A stretch of DNA of 64,000 bases from the NCBI RefSeq assembly GCF_030695085.1, contig NZ_JAUYTS010000116.1, positions 51,681 through 115,680 of the forward strand. The letters are read 5' to 3'. Source of the stretch: Falsiroseomonas sp. (lineage in GTDB: Bacteria > Pseudomonadota > Alphaproteobacteria > Acetobacterales > Acetobacteraceae). The position numbers were made by a program, and so were the translations under genes. Each line of letters begins with the position of its first letter. Positions within the stretch are counted from its first letter, which is position 1. Positions 37,831 through 46,499 of the stretch are shown here, in pieces. Below the pieces are notes generated by a model. It had not been told where the DNA came from. It did not search any database and saw only the letters and a list, made by a program, of their open reading frames with translations.

Positions 37831-38599
37831 GCTGCGTGCCTCCGGAAATGCCGGGATCGGTGCCGAGATAGGCGGCCTGGACTTCCGGGTTGCGGGATAC
37901 GGTGGCGTAATCGCCCTGCGCCAGCACCCGGCCACGCGTCAGCACCGTGATGGTGTCGCACAGCCCTTCCACCACCTTCAGGTTGTGTTCCACCAGAAGG
38001 ACGGTGCGCCCGGCGGCAACCCGCTTCACCAGGGTGACGATGCGGTCCACATCCTCATGCGTCATCCCGGCCGTGGGCTCGTCCAGCAGCATCATCACCG
38101 GGTCGAGCGCCAGCGTCGTCGCGATCTCCAGCGCGCGCTTGCGACCATAGGGAAGCTGGCCGGCGGAAAAACGGGCGTATTCGGTGAGGCCGACATCGGC
38201 CAGCAATTCCATCGCCCGGTCGTCATACTGGCGCAGCAGGCTCTCGCCCCGCCAGAAGTCGAAGGACCCGCCGCGCTGGCGCTGCAGGGCCAGACGCACA
38301 TTCTCCAGCACCGTCAGGTTCGGGAACACTGCGGAAATCTGGAATGACCGCACCAGGCCCAGCCGCGCGACCTCCGCCGGCTTCATGCCGGTGATGTCAC
38401 GGCCATCGTAGCGGATGGTGCCGCGGGTTGGTGGCAGGAACTTGGTCAGCAGGTTGAAGCAGGTGGTCTTGCCGGCCCCATTGGGGCCGATCAGGCCATG
38501 GATGCTGCCGCGCGCCACCTGAAGGCGCACATCGCTGACCGCGGCAAAGCCACGGAATTCCTTCGTCAGCCCCTCGGTCTCGAGGATCGTATCGACCAC
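37823..38599 (-). CDS. livG: Branched-chain amino acid-type ABC ATPase LivG
   Basis: The 258-residue ATPase has Walker A GPNGAGKTT and the LivG block LVRSFQISAVFPNLTVLENV. The signature region is atypical, LPYGRKRALEIATTLA, as usual for LivG. Walker B is MMLLDEPTAGM, and the switch His is in LVEHNLKVVEGLCD. It starts at GTG 38599 with a GGGGGCG site upstream and is the first gene of the liv array. A small GGGCGG/CCGCCC hairpin lies upstream at 38644-38659. Confidence 0.94.
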
Positions 38600-38799
38600 T
38601 CGTGGACGCCCCCAATTGTGTTGTTATGGCTCGGCCTGGTCGGGGGCGGTGGTCCGCCCGCGGCGCATGGCCGATGCGCTTGTGGGACATTTGTGCAGGC
38701 AGTCCGCGCAAGACGCAAGTGAGGGAAAGGCATCACTCGATAGGAAGCTCAACCTTTCAGCGGCATGCCACTGGCACGCCAGATGGCGGGTTGAACACC

Positions 38800-40110
38800 C
38801 TAGTTGAACATCAGCGTCAGCCCCGGCACCGCGACGATCAGCGCGAGCACCGCCAGCATCACCAGGATGAAGGGGATGCAGCCTGCGAAGATCGTCTCCA
38901 GCCCGATGCGTTTGTCGTTCAGCGTCGCCTTCACCGCGAAGGCGCCGATGCCAAAGGGCGGCGTCAGCAGCCCCACCTCCACTGCGATGACGGTGATGAT
39001 CCCGAAATGGATCAGGTCCAGATTGAAGGCCATCGCGATCGGGGCTGCGATCGGCGTTACGATCAGCAGGATGGAAGAACTGTCCACGATCATGCCCAGC
39101 AGCAGCACGAACAGGATATAGACGAACAGGAAGCCATAGACGCCAAGCCCCATCGCCTGGATGAGATCCGCGATGGAGGCCGGGATGCCGGCCATGGTCA
39201 GCATGCGCGAATACATGCTGGCAGCGATCAGCAGGAACAGGATGCCGACGGAGACGAAGCCGGTCTCCACCAGGATACGCCAGAATTTCTGCAGATTCAG
39301 CCGGCGCCGCACCAGGGCGATGACCAGCGCGCCGAAGGCCCCCACCGCGCCCGCCTCGGTCGGCGTGAAGTAGCCGCTGTACAGGCCGCCAAGGACCAGG
39401 CCGATCAGCGTGGTGATCGGCACCGATTTCGCCAGCAGGCTGCCTGCGGTCTCCTCCGGCGGCGGCGCCACCTGGGCGGCATGGGGCTGCACCCAGTCCG
39501 GCCGGAAGGTCGCCATCAGCCAGATCATCAGCATGAAGCCGGCCGCCATCACCAGGCCCGGGATGATGCCGGCCAGGAACAGCCGCCCGATCGAGACCTC
39601 CGCCAGAACGCCATAGATGATCAGCAGCAGGGAGGGCGGGATCAGCATGCCGAGGATGGAACTGCCCGCGACGCAGCCCACCGCGAAGCGCGGCGTGTAG
39701 CCGAAGCGAATCATCTGCGGCACCGCCACCTTGGTGAACACCGCCGCCGAGGCAATGGAAATACCCGTGACGGCGCCGAACACCGCATTGGCCAGCACGG
39801 TGGCCATGCCCAGGCCACCGCGCAGCTTGCGCAGCAGATGCTGCGCCACCTCGAAGGTGTCGCGGCCCACATCGCTGACGGAAACCAGCAGTCCCATCAA
39901 CACGAAAAGTGGAATCGTGGCAAACAGGTAGTCCGAAATCGCGGCATAGGACGCCAGCGCCAGCAACCGTCCGGCCAGGTCCCAATTCTCCCGGATCAGT
40001 CCGATGCCGATGAAGGACAGGAACACGAGGCCGATGCCGATCGGCACGCCCGCCAGCACCAGGCCTGCCATGATGGCGATCAGCGCAAGGCCGATCTCGA
40101 TCTCGATCAT
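38800..40110 (-). CDS. TRAP transporter large permease (DctM-type)
   Basis: The 436-residue inner-membrane protein has about twelve spans and the DctM blocks YLFATIPLFVLMGLLVS, GSSILGMLIPPSLLLIIYG and FTPTEAGAVGAFGALV. It uses the proton or sodium gradient to move the solute delivered by the periplasmic binding protein. ATG 40110 overlaps the small-permease stop as ATGA. It is the last gene of the cyclase/molybdenum-hydroxylase/TRAP array. Confidence 0.94.
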   Translation of the reverse strand: MIEIEIGLALIAIMAGLVLAGVPIGIGLVFLSFIGIGLIRENWDLAGRLLALASYAAISDYLFATIPLFVLMGLLVSVSDVGRDTFEVAQHLLRKLRGGLGMATVLANAVFGAVTGISIASAAVFTKVAVPQMIRFGYTPRFAVGCVAGSSILGMLIPPSLLLIIYGVLAEVSIGRLFLAGIIPGLVMAAGFMLMIWLMATFRPDWVQPHAAQVAPPPEETAGSLLAKSVPITTLIGLVLGGLYSGYFTPTEAGAVGAFGALVIALVRRRLNLQKFWRILVETGFVSVGILFLLIAASMYSRMLTMAGIPASIADLIQAMGLGVYGFLFVYILFVLLLGMIVDSSSILLIVTPIAAPIAMAFNLDLIHFGIITVIAVEVGLLTPPFGIGAFAVKATLNDKRIGLETIFAGCIPFILVMLAVLALIVAVPGLTLMFN

Positions 40111-40661
40111 GCCGGGCGCCCCGCGCCCAGCAGGCCGCGCGCCACCTGCACCAGGCTGGCCAGCGCCGCACCGGCGCAGCCCACCAGGATGGCCAGGCGG
40201 ATCGGCCAGGTCGGCAGGGTCCAGACGCCCTGCACGCCGAAGAACTCGGCCTGCTCCCACGAATCCATGAATTGCGGCAGCGTCGCGCGGAAGATCACGA
40301 TGAAGACGAACACCGCGATGCCGGCGAACACTGCCTCCGCCGCATGGGCCGCGCGCGGGCTGCGGGCGGCCAGGCGATTGAGGAACATGTCCGCCCGCGT
40401 CATGCGCTGCCAGTGGATCGCCGCCGGCAATTGCAGGAAGACGATGGCGACGATCAGCTTGGCGGAGATTTCCGCCACGCCGTTCAGCGGCGCGTTGAAG
40501 AACGACCGGCCGACCACGTCACTGACGATCAGCACCATCATCGCCGCGATCATCACTGTGCCGAGGCTGTTCAGCAGCCACAGCACCAGGCCGAAGGCAT
40601 CCTTCGGCGGACGCGCCGCTTCCTCCTGCGCCGCATCGCTGATGCCATCCAGTTCCGACAT
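40107..40661 (-). CDS. TRAP transporter small permease (DctQ-type)
   Basis: The 184-residue protein has four hydrophobic segments and the family features VVGRSFFNAPLNGVAEIS near the first span and MTRADMFLNRL. It assembles with the large permease. ATG 40661 has a GAGGGTC site upstream, and its end overlaps the next gene by four bases. It is separated from the binding-protein gene by 137 bases that hold a strong hairpin. Confidence 0.9.
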   Translation of the reverse strand: MSELDGISDAAQEEAARPPKDAFGLVLWLLNSLGTVMIAAMMVLIVSDVVGRSFFNAPLNGVAEISAKLIVAIVFLQLPAAIHWQRMTRADMFLNRLAARSPRAAHAAEAVFAGIAVFVFIVIFRATLPQFMDSWEQAEFFGVQGVWTLPTWPIRLAILVGCAGAALASLVQVARGLLGAGRPA

Positions 40662-40763
40662 ATTCTGACCCTCAATCGTGCCGCAGCCACACCACAGGCG
40701 TGTTGGGCACCCGCTCCGCGGGCTTGGCTCACCGGACTGCCGGCGGCGGACCTTCGGCCGCTC

Positions 40764-40786
40764 AGCCGGCGTCTGCGACGCCGGCT
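40764..40786 (-). promoter_or_regulatory. Strong hairpin between the TRAP binding-protein and permease genes
   Basis: agccggcgtc-tgc-gacgccggct is a perfect 10-bp stem starting 12 bases past the binding-protein stop. There is no T-run. In periplasmic transporter operons such hairpins commonly protect the binding-protein mRNA so that it is made in excess over the permeases. Confidence 0.6.
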
Positions 40787-40798
40787 GCAACTGGAAGA

Positions 40799-41866
40799 TC
40801 AGGCCGTCCAGGCGCGGCCCGGCGTGGCGCCGCCGGCGCGCAGCCCGTCCATATACGCCGCCAGCACCTTCTTCGCCGGCTGGCCCCGGCCCTCATTGGT
40901 GCGCGCCCAATCGCCGGCGATGTCCGGCAGGCCATCCACCCAGCGCTGGCGCTCCGCTGCCGGGAAGGTGGAAACCTCCGCCCCCGCCGCCGCCATCTGG
41001 CGCAGGTTGGCGTCGCTGGTCTCCAGCACGCGATTCGTCAGCGCCGCGGTATAGGCCTTGCCGCCGGTGCGGAACGCCGCCTGCACCACCGGGTCCAGCC
41101 GGCCGAAGGTCTGCCGGTTCATGCCGATGCCGCCGACATACATGCAGCCCACATTCACCCGCGTGATGTACTTCGCCACCTCATGCACCCGCACCGGGAA
41201 GATGCCGGAGGGGAAGGACAGCGCGCCCTCGCTCACCCCGGTCTGGATATCCGTGTAGTAGGTCGTCAGCGCGCCATTCACGGGCACCGCGCCGGTGCCG
41301 CCGAGCCAGGTGGCGGAGACGCCGGGCGCGCTGATCTTGCGGTTGCGAAGGTCGTCCACGCTGCGCACCGGGAAGGTGGACCACAGATCGTAGGTCTCGG
41401 TGCCGCAGGTGCCGAGATAGACCATGTTGTTGTCGGTCCAGGCCTTCTGCATCTCCGGCATCTCGGCCGTCATCTTCTCCATCACATCGACCTGCAGGCG
41501 CAGATTGTCGGTGGCGAAGGGCGTGAAGTAGGTCACGTTCTGCAGCGGCATGGCGCTGCCTTCCCACAGCGTGCCGACGAAGCCGATATCGGTGATGCCG
41601 TCCTTCACCGCGTTGCGCGTCTCGGTGAAGCGGTACAGCGTGCCGCCGAAGGCCTCGCGCCAGCGGATGCGGAAGCGCGTGCTCTCCAGCGCCTCGTTCA
41701 CCGCCGGCATCAGCGCCTGCTGCATCGCCCAGATCCAGGCGATGGTGGTGGGGTGGCTGGCCGCGATGGTGATGTTGATTTGTGTCTGCGCCGCCAGCAC
41801 GTTCGGCGCGGCGAGTGGGGCTGCGGCGGCGGTGCCGAGCAGCGCGCGGCGGGTAAAGTTCTTCAT
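40799..41866 (-). CDS. TRAP transporter substrate-binding protein (DctP-type)
   Basis: The 355-residue periplasmic protein has a twin-arginine-like signal (FTRRALLGTAAAAPLAAPNVLA, quoted as FTRRALLG and LAAPNVLA; ends about residue 25). The solute-binding domain has FRIRWREAFGGTLYRFTETRNAVKDGITDIGF (parts: REAFGGTLY and DGITDIGF). It also has LRNRKISAPGVSATWLGGTGAVPV, quoted here as RKISAPG and GGTGAVPV, the typical central ligand region. ATG 41866 has a GGGAGC site. It sits between coxL-like and the TRAP permeases, so its ligand may be the substrate of the hydroxylase. Confidence 0.9.
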   Translation of the reverse strand: MKNFTRRALLGTAAAAPLAAPNVLAAQTQINITIAASHPTTIAWIWAMQQALMPAVNEALESTRFRIRWREAFGGTLYRFTETRNAVKDGITDIGFVGTLWEGSAMPLQNVTYFTPFATDNLRLQVDVMEKMTAEMPEMQKAWTDNNMVYLGTCGTETYDLWSTFPVRSVDDLRNRKISAPGVSATWLGGTGAVPVNGALTTYYTDIQTGVSEGALSFPSGIFPVRVHEVAKYITRVNVGCMYVGGIGMNRQTFGRLDPVVQAAFRTGGKAYTAALTNRVLETSDANLRQMAAAGAEVSTFPAAERQRWVDGLPDIAGDWARTNEGRGQPAKKVLAAYMDGLRAGGATPGRAWTA

Positions 41867-41885
41867 GTTTATTGCTCCCTGTTGT

Positions 41886-44261
41886 TCAGATCTTGCCGAG
41901 CGCGGTGAGAATGCGCGCGGGGGTGAAGGGTTGCGCGAAGACGCGCGCGCCGAGCGGCCGCAGCGCGTCGTTGATGGCGTTCTGCACCGCGGCCGGCGCG
42001 CCGGCCGTCCCCGCCTCACCGGCACCCTTGGCGCCGAGGGCGGATTCCTTGGTCGGAGTTTCCACATGCGCCACCGCGATATCCGGCATCTCGCCCGACA
42101 TCGGCAGCAGGTAGTCGGCGAGCGAGCCGGTCAGCAATTGGCCCTCCGGCGAATAGACGCAGTGTTCCAGCAGCGCGCCGCCGAGGCCCTGCACCACACC
42201 GCCCCTGATCTGCTCATCCACCAGCATCGGGTTGATGACGGTGCCGCAATCCTCGACGCACCAATGCTTCAGCAGCTTCACGAAGCCGGTCTCGACATCG
42301 ACTTCGAGGTAGCTGGCCTGCGCGCCATTGGTGAAGGCGAAGGGGTAATCCTTCGGCGTGTAGTGCCGCGTCGCCACCAGCTCCCGCGGCAGATCCTTCG
42401 GCAGCGTATCGCCACGGAAATAGACGATGCGGCCGAGCTCTTCCAAAGGCAGGCGTTCCGCGCCCGTTGCGCGATCCACCACCACGCCGCCGCGCACATC
42501 CAGGCTTTCGGGTGCGGCCTGCAACATGGCACCCGCGATCACCAGGATCTGCTGCCGCAGCGCATTGCCCGCCTGTAGCGCCGCCTCACCGCCGATGCCG
42601 GCGCCGCGGCTAGCCCAGGTGCCGCCGCCATAGGGGGTTGTCTCGGTATCGCCGGTGGTCACGCGGACCCGCGCCACATCGACGCCGACGGCGCCGGCTG
42701 TGATCTGCGCCAGCATCGCCTCCGTCCCCTGCCCCTGCTCGGTGACGCCGGAGGCAACGCTGACGCTGCCATCCGGGTCCAGCCGCACCGTCGCGCCATC
42801 CATCGCGGAAATCCGCGCGCCGCCGATGCCGTACATGAAGGGGGATGGGTTGGTCAGTTCGATGAAGCTGGCCAGTCCGATGCCGCGATACACCCCCTTG
42901 GCTCGCAGCGCGTCGCGTTCCGCCTTCAGCCCTTCGTAGTCCATCATCGCCAGCAGCTTGGTCAGGCAGGCGTGATGCGAAAGCCCCTCGAAGGCCAGGC
43001 CGGCCAGATTGCGGAAAGGGTAGACGTCATCAGCGAGAAGGTTGCGGCGGCGGATTTCGGCGGGGTCCATGCCGATGGCTTCCGCGGCGAGGTCCACCAG
43101 CCCTTCCGTGACCGTGGTGGCGATCGGGTGGCCCACGGCGCGGTATTGGCAGGTCGGCGTCTTGTTCTGGAACACCACCGTGGTGCGCGCCTTGTAGCCA
43201 CGCAGCCCATAGGGGCCGCCACACAGGTTGACCACCTGGTTGCCCTCCACCGCGGAGGTGCGCGGATAGACGGAATAGGGACCGATGCCGGTGAGGTCGT
43301 CGATCTCCATCGCGGTGATCACGCCATCCCTGGTCACCGCGGCCCGCGCCGTGATGCGATGGTCGCGGGCGTGGATGTCGGAGACCATGCCCTCGATCCG
43401 GTCGGCCGCGAATTTTACGGGTCGCCCGAGCATCTTCGACAAGGCGGCAGTCGCCATCTCATCCGGATAGACATGCACCTTGATGCCGTAACTGCCGCCG
43501 ACGTCGCGGCACACCACGCGCACATCGCCTTCGCGCAGGCCAAGGTGTTTCGCGAACACCGTCTGCATCATGTGCGGCGCCTGGTTGGAGTGATACGCCG
43601 TCAGGCGCCCTTCCGCCGGGTTGTAGTCCGCCAGGATCGCGCGGCCTTCGAGGCAGACGCCGGTATGCCGCCCAGTGTGGAAACTGGCCTGCACCACGAC
43701 GCTGTCGGCATCCGCGAAACAGGCCTCCGGCTCGCCGCCGACATGTTCGCGCTGGAACGCAAGATTGTCGCCGAGCTCCGGGTGGATCACCGGCGTGCCG
43801 TTGGCGAGCGCGGTTTCCATATCCACCGTCGCCGGCAATTCCTCCCACGCCACCTCGACCAGCCCGACCGCATCCTCCGCCTCCGCGCGGGACCGGGCGA
43901 CCACAGCCACCACAGGCTCCCCCTGCCAGCAGGCGCGATCGACGGCGAGCGCATGTTGCGGCGCGGATTTCAGGCCCTTGAGGTGGTGCAGCACGCCGAC
44001 CCAGGGCGTGCAGACCGCAGCCATCTCCGCCCCCGTCACCACGCGCACTACGCCGGGCGCGGATTTCGCTGCGGCAGAGTCGATGGACAGGATGCGCGCA
44101 TGCGCGTGCGGGCTGCGCAGGAAAGCCACATGCACCATGCGCGGCAGGCGGAGGTCGTCAACATATTGGCCGCGCCCGGCCACCAGCCGCTTCGCATTGG
44201 GTCGCGGCACGGAGCGGCCGATATAGGAATTGGGCCGGTCCACGGCCGAAAGCTCACTCAT
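41886..44261 (-). CDS. Molybdenum hydroxylase large subunit (xanthine dehydrogenase/CoxL family)
   Basis: The 791-residue cofactor-binding subunit of a xanthine-oxidase-type hydroxylase starts with the RPNAKRLVAGRGQYVDDLRLP block. It has VGGSYGIKVH (254-263), an active-site loop QYRAVGHP (372-379), EQGQGTEAM (508-516) and the catalytic glutamate Glu749 in KGAGEAG. The CODH form I loop (AYRCSFR) is absent, so CO is not the substrate; an N-heterocycle or aldehyde is more likely. The ATG overlaps the small subunit stop by four bases. No XdhC/CoxF maturation gene is visible nearby. Confidence 0.92.
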   Translation of the reverse strand: MSELSAVDRPNSYIGRSVPRPNAKRLVAGRGQYVDDLRLPRMVHVAFLRSPHAHARILSIDSAAAKSAPGVVRVVTGAEMAAVCTPWVGVLHHLKGLKSAPQHALAVDRACWQGEPVVAVVARSRAEAEDAVGLVEVAWEELPATVDMETALANGTPVIHPELGDNLAFQREHVGGEPEACFADADSVVVQASFHTGRHTGVCLEGRAILADYNPAEGRLTAYHSNQAPHMMQTVFAKHLGLREGDVRVVCRDVGGSYGIKVHVYPDEMATAALSKMLGRPVKFAADRIEGMVSDIHARDHRITARAAVTRDGVITAMEIDDLTGIGPYSVYPRTSAVEGNQVVNLCGGPYGLRGYKARTTVVFQNKTPTCQYRAVGHPIATTVTEGLVDLAAEAIGMDPAEIRRRNLLADDVYPFRNLAGLAFEGLSHHACLTKLLAMMDYEGLKAERDALRAKGVYRGIGLASFIELTNPSPFMYGIGGARISAMDGATVRLDPDGSVSVASGVTEQGQGTEAMLAQITAGAVGVDVARVRVTTGDTETTPYGGGTWASRGAGIGGEAALQAGNALRQQILVIAGAMLQAAPESLDVRGGVVVDRATGAERLPLEELGRIVYFRGDTLPKDLPRELVATRHYTPKDYPFAFTNGAQASYLEVDVETGFVKLLKHWCVEDCGTVINPMLVDEQIRGGVVQGLGGALLEHCVYSPEGQLLTGSLADYLLPMSGEMPDIAVAHVETPTKESALGAKGAGEAGTAGAPAAVQNAINDALRPLGARVFAQPFTPARILTALGKI

Positions 44262-44719
44262 GCGCGGGCCGCCTGTTCGATGGCATCGACGATGGCGTGG
44301 TAGCCGGTGCAGCGGCAGTAATTGCCGCTGATGCCCTCGCGGATTTCCTCCCGCGTCGGGTGGGGGTTCGCCTTCAGCAGCGTCGCCGCCGCCACCAGCA
44401 TCCCCGGCGTGCAGAAGCCGCATTGCAGCGCGTTGCGTGCCACGAAGGCGTCCTGCAAGGCGGCAATGGCACCGGTCTCGGTCAGGCCCTCCACGGTCCA
44501 GACCTCGGCGCCTTCGGCCTGCACCGCCAGCATCAGGCAGCCGCGGACCATCTCGCCATTCACGATCAGCGAACACGCGCCGCAGACGCCGTGTTCACAG
44601 CCGGCATGGCTGCCCGTCAGGTCCAGCACCTCGCGCAGGAAATCCACCAGGTGCTGGCGCGGCTCGATGCGGGCGGAAACGGCCTCGCCATTCACCGTCA
44701 GGGACACATCCAGCTTCAT
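44258..44719 (-). CDS. Molybdenum hydroxylase [2Fe-2S] small subunit (CoxS family)
   Basis: The 153-residue electron-transfer subunit has two [2Fe-2S] clusters. The plant-type ferredoxin domain has Cys41, Cys46, Cys49 (GCEHGVCGAC) and Cys61. The second helical domain has Cys100, Cys103 (CGFC), Cys135 and Cys137 (CRC). All eight ligands are present. It passes electrons from the molybdenum site to the FAD subunit. ATG 44719 lies one base after the medium subunit stop and the gene overlaps the large subunit by four bases. Confidence 0.95.
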   Translation of the reverse strand: MKLDVSLTVNGEAVSARIEPRQHLVDFLREVLDLTGSHAGCEHGVCGACSLIVNGEMVRGCLMLAVQAEGAEVWTVEGLTETGAIAALQDAFVARNALQCGFCTPGMLVAAATLLKANPHPTREEIREGISGNYCRCTGYHAIVDAIEQAARA

Positions 44720-44720
44720 C

Positions 44721-45545
44721 TCAATGCCCCTTGAGCGCGGCGGCGGCGCGGCCCAGCAGCACGCGCGCCAGATGCAGGCGCAGCGCCGGCGGGCCATGCA
44801 GATCCTCCGGCGGGTCCAATTCCCCAGCCAGCGCCGCCTGCGCGCCCGCGACATCCCCGGCGGCGAAGGCGGCCTCGGCGCGCGGCGTGCGCAGCGGCGT
44901 GGGGCCGACGCCGAACCAGGCCAGCCGCACCCCCTGCCCCAGGCGTTGCGCGGCCAGCCCGACAATGGCGTAGTCGCCATGCCGCCGCGCCAGTTCCTGC
45001 AGCGTGCAGGCCGCCCCGGCGCGGGAGGGGATTTCCACCGCCGCCAGCACCTCATCCCCGCGCAGCGCGGTCTGGTACAGCCCCGGAAAGAAATCCGCGG
45101 CCGCGACTCGGCGCTCCCCGCCCCGGCTTGCCAGCACCAGCACCGCCTCCAGCGCCAGGGCGCAGGCCGGCAGTTCCGCCGCCGGGTCGGCGAGCGCCAG
45201 CGAACCGCCGATAGACCCCCGGCTGCGGATGGCGGCATGGGCAATATGCGGTACGGCCTGCGCCAGCAGGGGCGCGTGCTGCGCCACCAACGGATCGGCG
45301 CCGAGTTCCGCATGGCGGGTCAGCGCACCAATCCGCAGCAGGCCATCCGCGAAGGTCACGCCGCGCAATGCGGCAACCCCGTTGATATCCAGCAGCAGGC
45401 TCGGGCTGGCGAGGCGCAGATTCAGCGCGGCGATCAGGCTCTGCCCGCCGGCGAGCAGCCGGGCCGCGTCGCCATGGGTCTCCAGCACGTCGAACACCTC
45501 GGCCAGGGTGGTCGCGCGCGCATAGGCGAAGGGGGCTGGTTTCAC
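44721..45545 (-). CDS. Molybdenum hydroxylase FAD-binding medium subunit (CoxM family)
   Basis: The 274-residue flavoprotein subunit has the two FAD motifs LLAGGQSLIAALNLRLASP (AGGQS) and SRGSIGGSLALADPAAELP (TIGGS-like), with the C-terminal CO-dehydrogenase flavoprotein domain. It starts at GTG 45545, with a GGGAGAG sequence upstream. The medium-small-large gene order is the usual one. A gap of 104 bases with a small hairpin separates it from the cyclase gene upstream. Confidence 0.93.
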   Translation of the reverse strand: MKPAPFAYARATTLAEVFDVLETHGDAARLLAGGQSLIAALNLRLASPSLLLDINGVAALRGVTFADGLLRIGALTRHAELGADPLVAQHAPLLAQAVPHIAHAAIRSRGSIGGSLALADPAAELPACALALEAVLVLASRGGERRVAAADFFPGLYQTALRGDEVLAAVEIPSRAGAACTLQELARRHGDYAIVGLAAQRLGQGVRLAWFGVGPTPLRTPRAEAAFAAGDVAGAQAALAGELDPPEDLHGPPALRLHLARVLLGRAAAALKGH

Positions 45546-45572
45546 CGCTCCGATACTCTCCCTGGACGTCCG

Positions 45573-45590
45573 CCGCGGTCAGGGCCGCGG
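45573..45590 (-). other. GC hairpin between cyclase and hydroxylase genes
   Basis: ccgcgg-tcaggg-ccgcgg forms a perfect 6-bp stem in the 104-base gap between the cyclase stop and the CoxM-like start. It has no T-run. The gap may also hold a promoter for the hydroxylase genes, but I could not pick one with confidence. Confidence 0.35.
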
Positions 45591-45649
45591 CTTGTTGACG
45601 CCAGAGTTGTCGTGCGCGCGGGCTTTGTCCAGCACAGGCTTGTGAAGTC

Positions 45650-46426
45650 TCAATCGTCGAAGATCGCCACCGCCCGGCACCAGCCGCCGGAGGCACGGGT
45701 GATCTTCACCGGCAGGCAGCTCACGGTGAAGCCGGTGGCGGGCAGCCTGTCCAGGTTGGTCAGCTTCTCGATCTGGCAGTAGCCGGCCTCCCGCCCCGCC
45801 TTGTGGCCTTCCCAGATCAGGCTGGCATCGCCGGTGGCGGCGACCTTGGCCTTGGTGTGGATGAAGGGCGCATCCCAGGACCAGCCATCGGTGCCGACCA
45901 CGCGCACGCCGCGCGCGGTCAGCCACAACGTGGCCTCCCGCCCAAAACCGCAGCCGCGGGAGACGTAGTCCGGCCGCCCATAGCAGGCGCCGGCCGAGGT
46001 ATGCGCCAGCACGATGTCGCCGGGTTGCAGCGTGTGGCCGATGGCGGACAGCGCCGCCTCCAGCTCCGCCGCCGTCACCACATGGCCATCGGCAAACTCG
46101 GAAAAGTCCAGCCGCACGCCCGGGCCGATGCACCAATCCAGCGGCACCTCGTCGATGGTCAGCGCCGGGGCGCCGCCATCCATGGTGCTGGCGTAATGCC
46201 AGGGTGCATCCAGATGCGTGCCGTTATGGGTGGACAGCCGCACCCATTCCATCGCCCAGCCTTCGGCATCGGGCAGCTGCTCCGGCGTGATGCCGGGGAA
46301 GAAGGCCACCAGCTCCCCGGCCGAGTCCTTATGCGTGCGGTATTCGATGGCGGGGCCGTAGCCCGGCGGGTCCTGCACCACGTCATTATCGAGCGCGATC
46401 GACAGGTCGATGATCCGGCGCGGCAT
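45650..46426 (-). CDS. Cyclase family protein (kynurenine-formamidase-like metal hydrolase)
   Basis: The 258-residue protein has the family metal-binding motif HxGTHxDxPxH as HNGTHLDAPWH (His67, His71, Asp73, His77). It also has LQPGDIVLAHTSAG and GVRVVGTDGWSWD. The fold is that of bacterial arylformamidase (KynB) and of isatin hydrolase, both of which open amide bonds or rings using Mn or Zn. It is the first gene of the hydroxylase/TRAP array. Its likely Shine-Dalgarno (GGGGAAA) lies in the arm of a long hairpin. The substrate is unknown. Confidence 0.85.
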   Translation of the reverse strand: MPRRIIDLSIALDNDVVQDPPGYGPAIEYRTHKDSAGELVAFFPGITPEQLPDAEGWAMEWVRLSTHNGTHLDAPWHYASTMDGGAPALTIDEVPLDWCIGPGVRLDFSEFADGHVVTAAELEAALSAIGHTLQPGDIVLAHTSAGACYGRPDYVSRGCGFGREATLWLTARGVRVVGTDGWSWDAPFIHTKAKVAATGDASLIWEGHKAGREAGYCQIEKLTNLDRLPATGFTVSCLPVKITRASGGWCRAVAIFDD

Positions 46427-46434
46427 TTTTCGGC

Positions 46435-46490
46435 GTTTCCCCAGCCAATCCGGCGCGAAGCCTAACCCGCGGCTTCATGGCTGGGGAAAC
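46435..46490 (-). promoter_or_regulatory. Long hairpin covering the cyclase ribosome-binding site
   Basis: gtttccccagcca (46435-46447) and tggctggggaaac (46478-46490) are exact 13-base inverted copies. The 30-base loop holds an inner gaagcc/ggcttc stem (46458-46475 region). On the minus strand the structure starts nine bases after the sugar dehydrogenase stop. Its second arm carries GGGGAAAC, the only Shine-Dalgarno candidate for the cyclase ATG at 46426. It could hide the site or act as a transcript end. Confidence 0.6.
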
Positions 46491-46499
46491 CCCTTTCGT

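Noticed and set aside
41886..44261. CO dehydrogenase (CoxL form I) as the identity of the molybdenum subunit
   Set aside because: The AYRCSFR active-site loop is absent; the loop here is QYRAVGHP, so CO oxidation is not supported.
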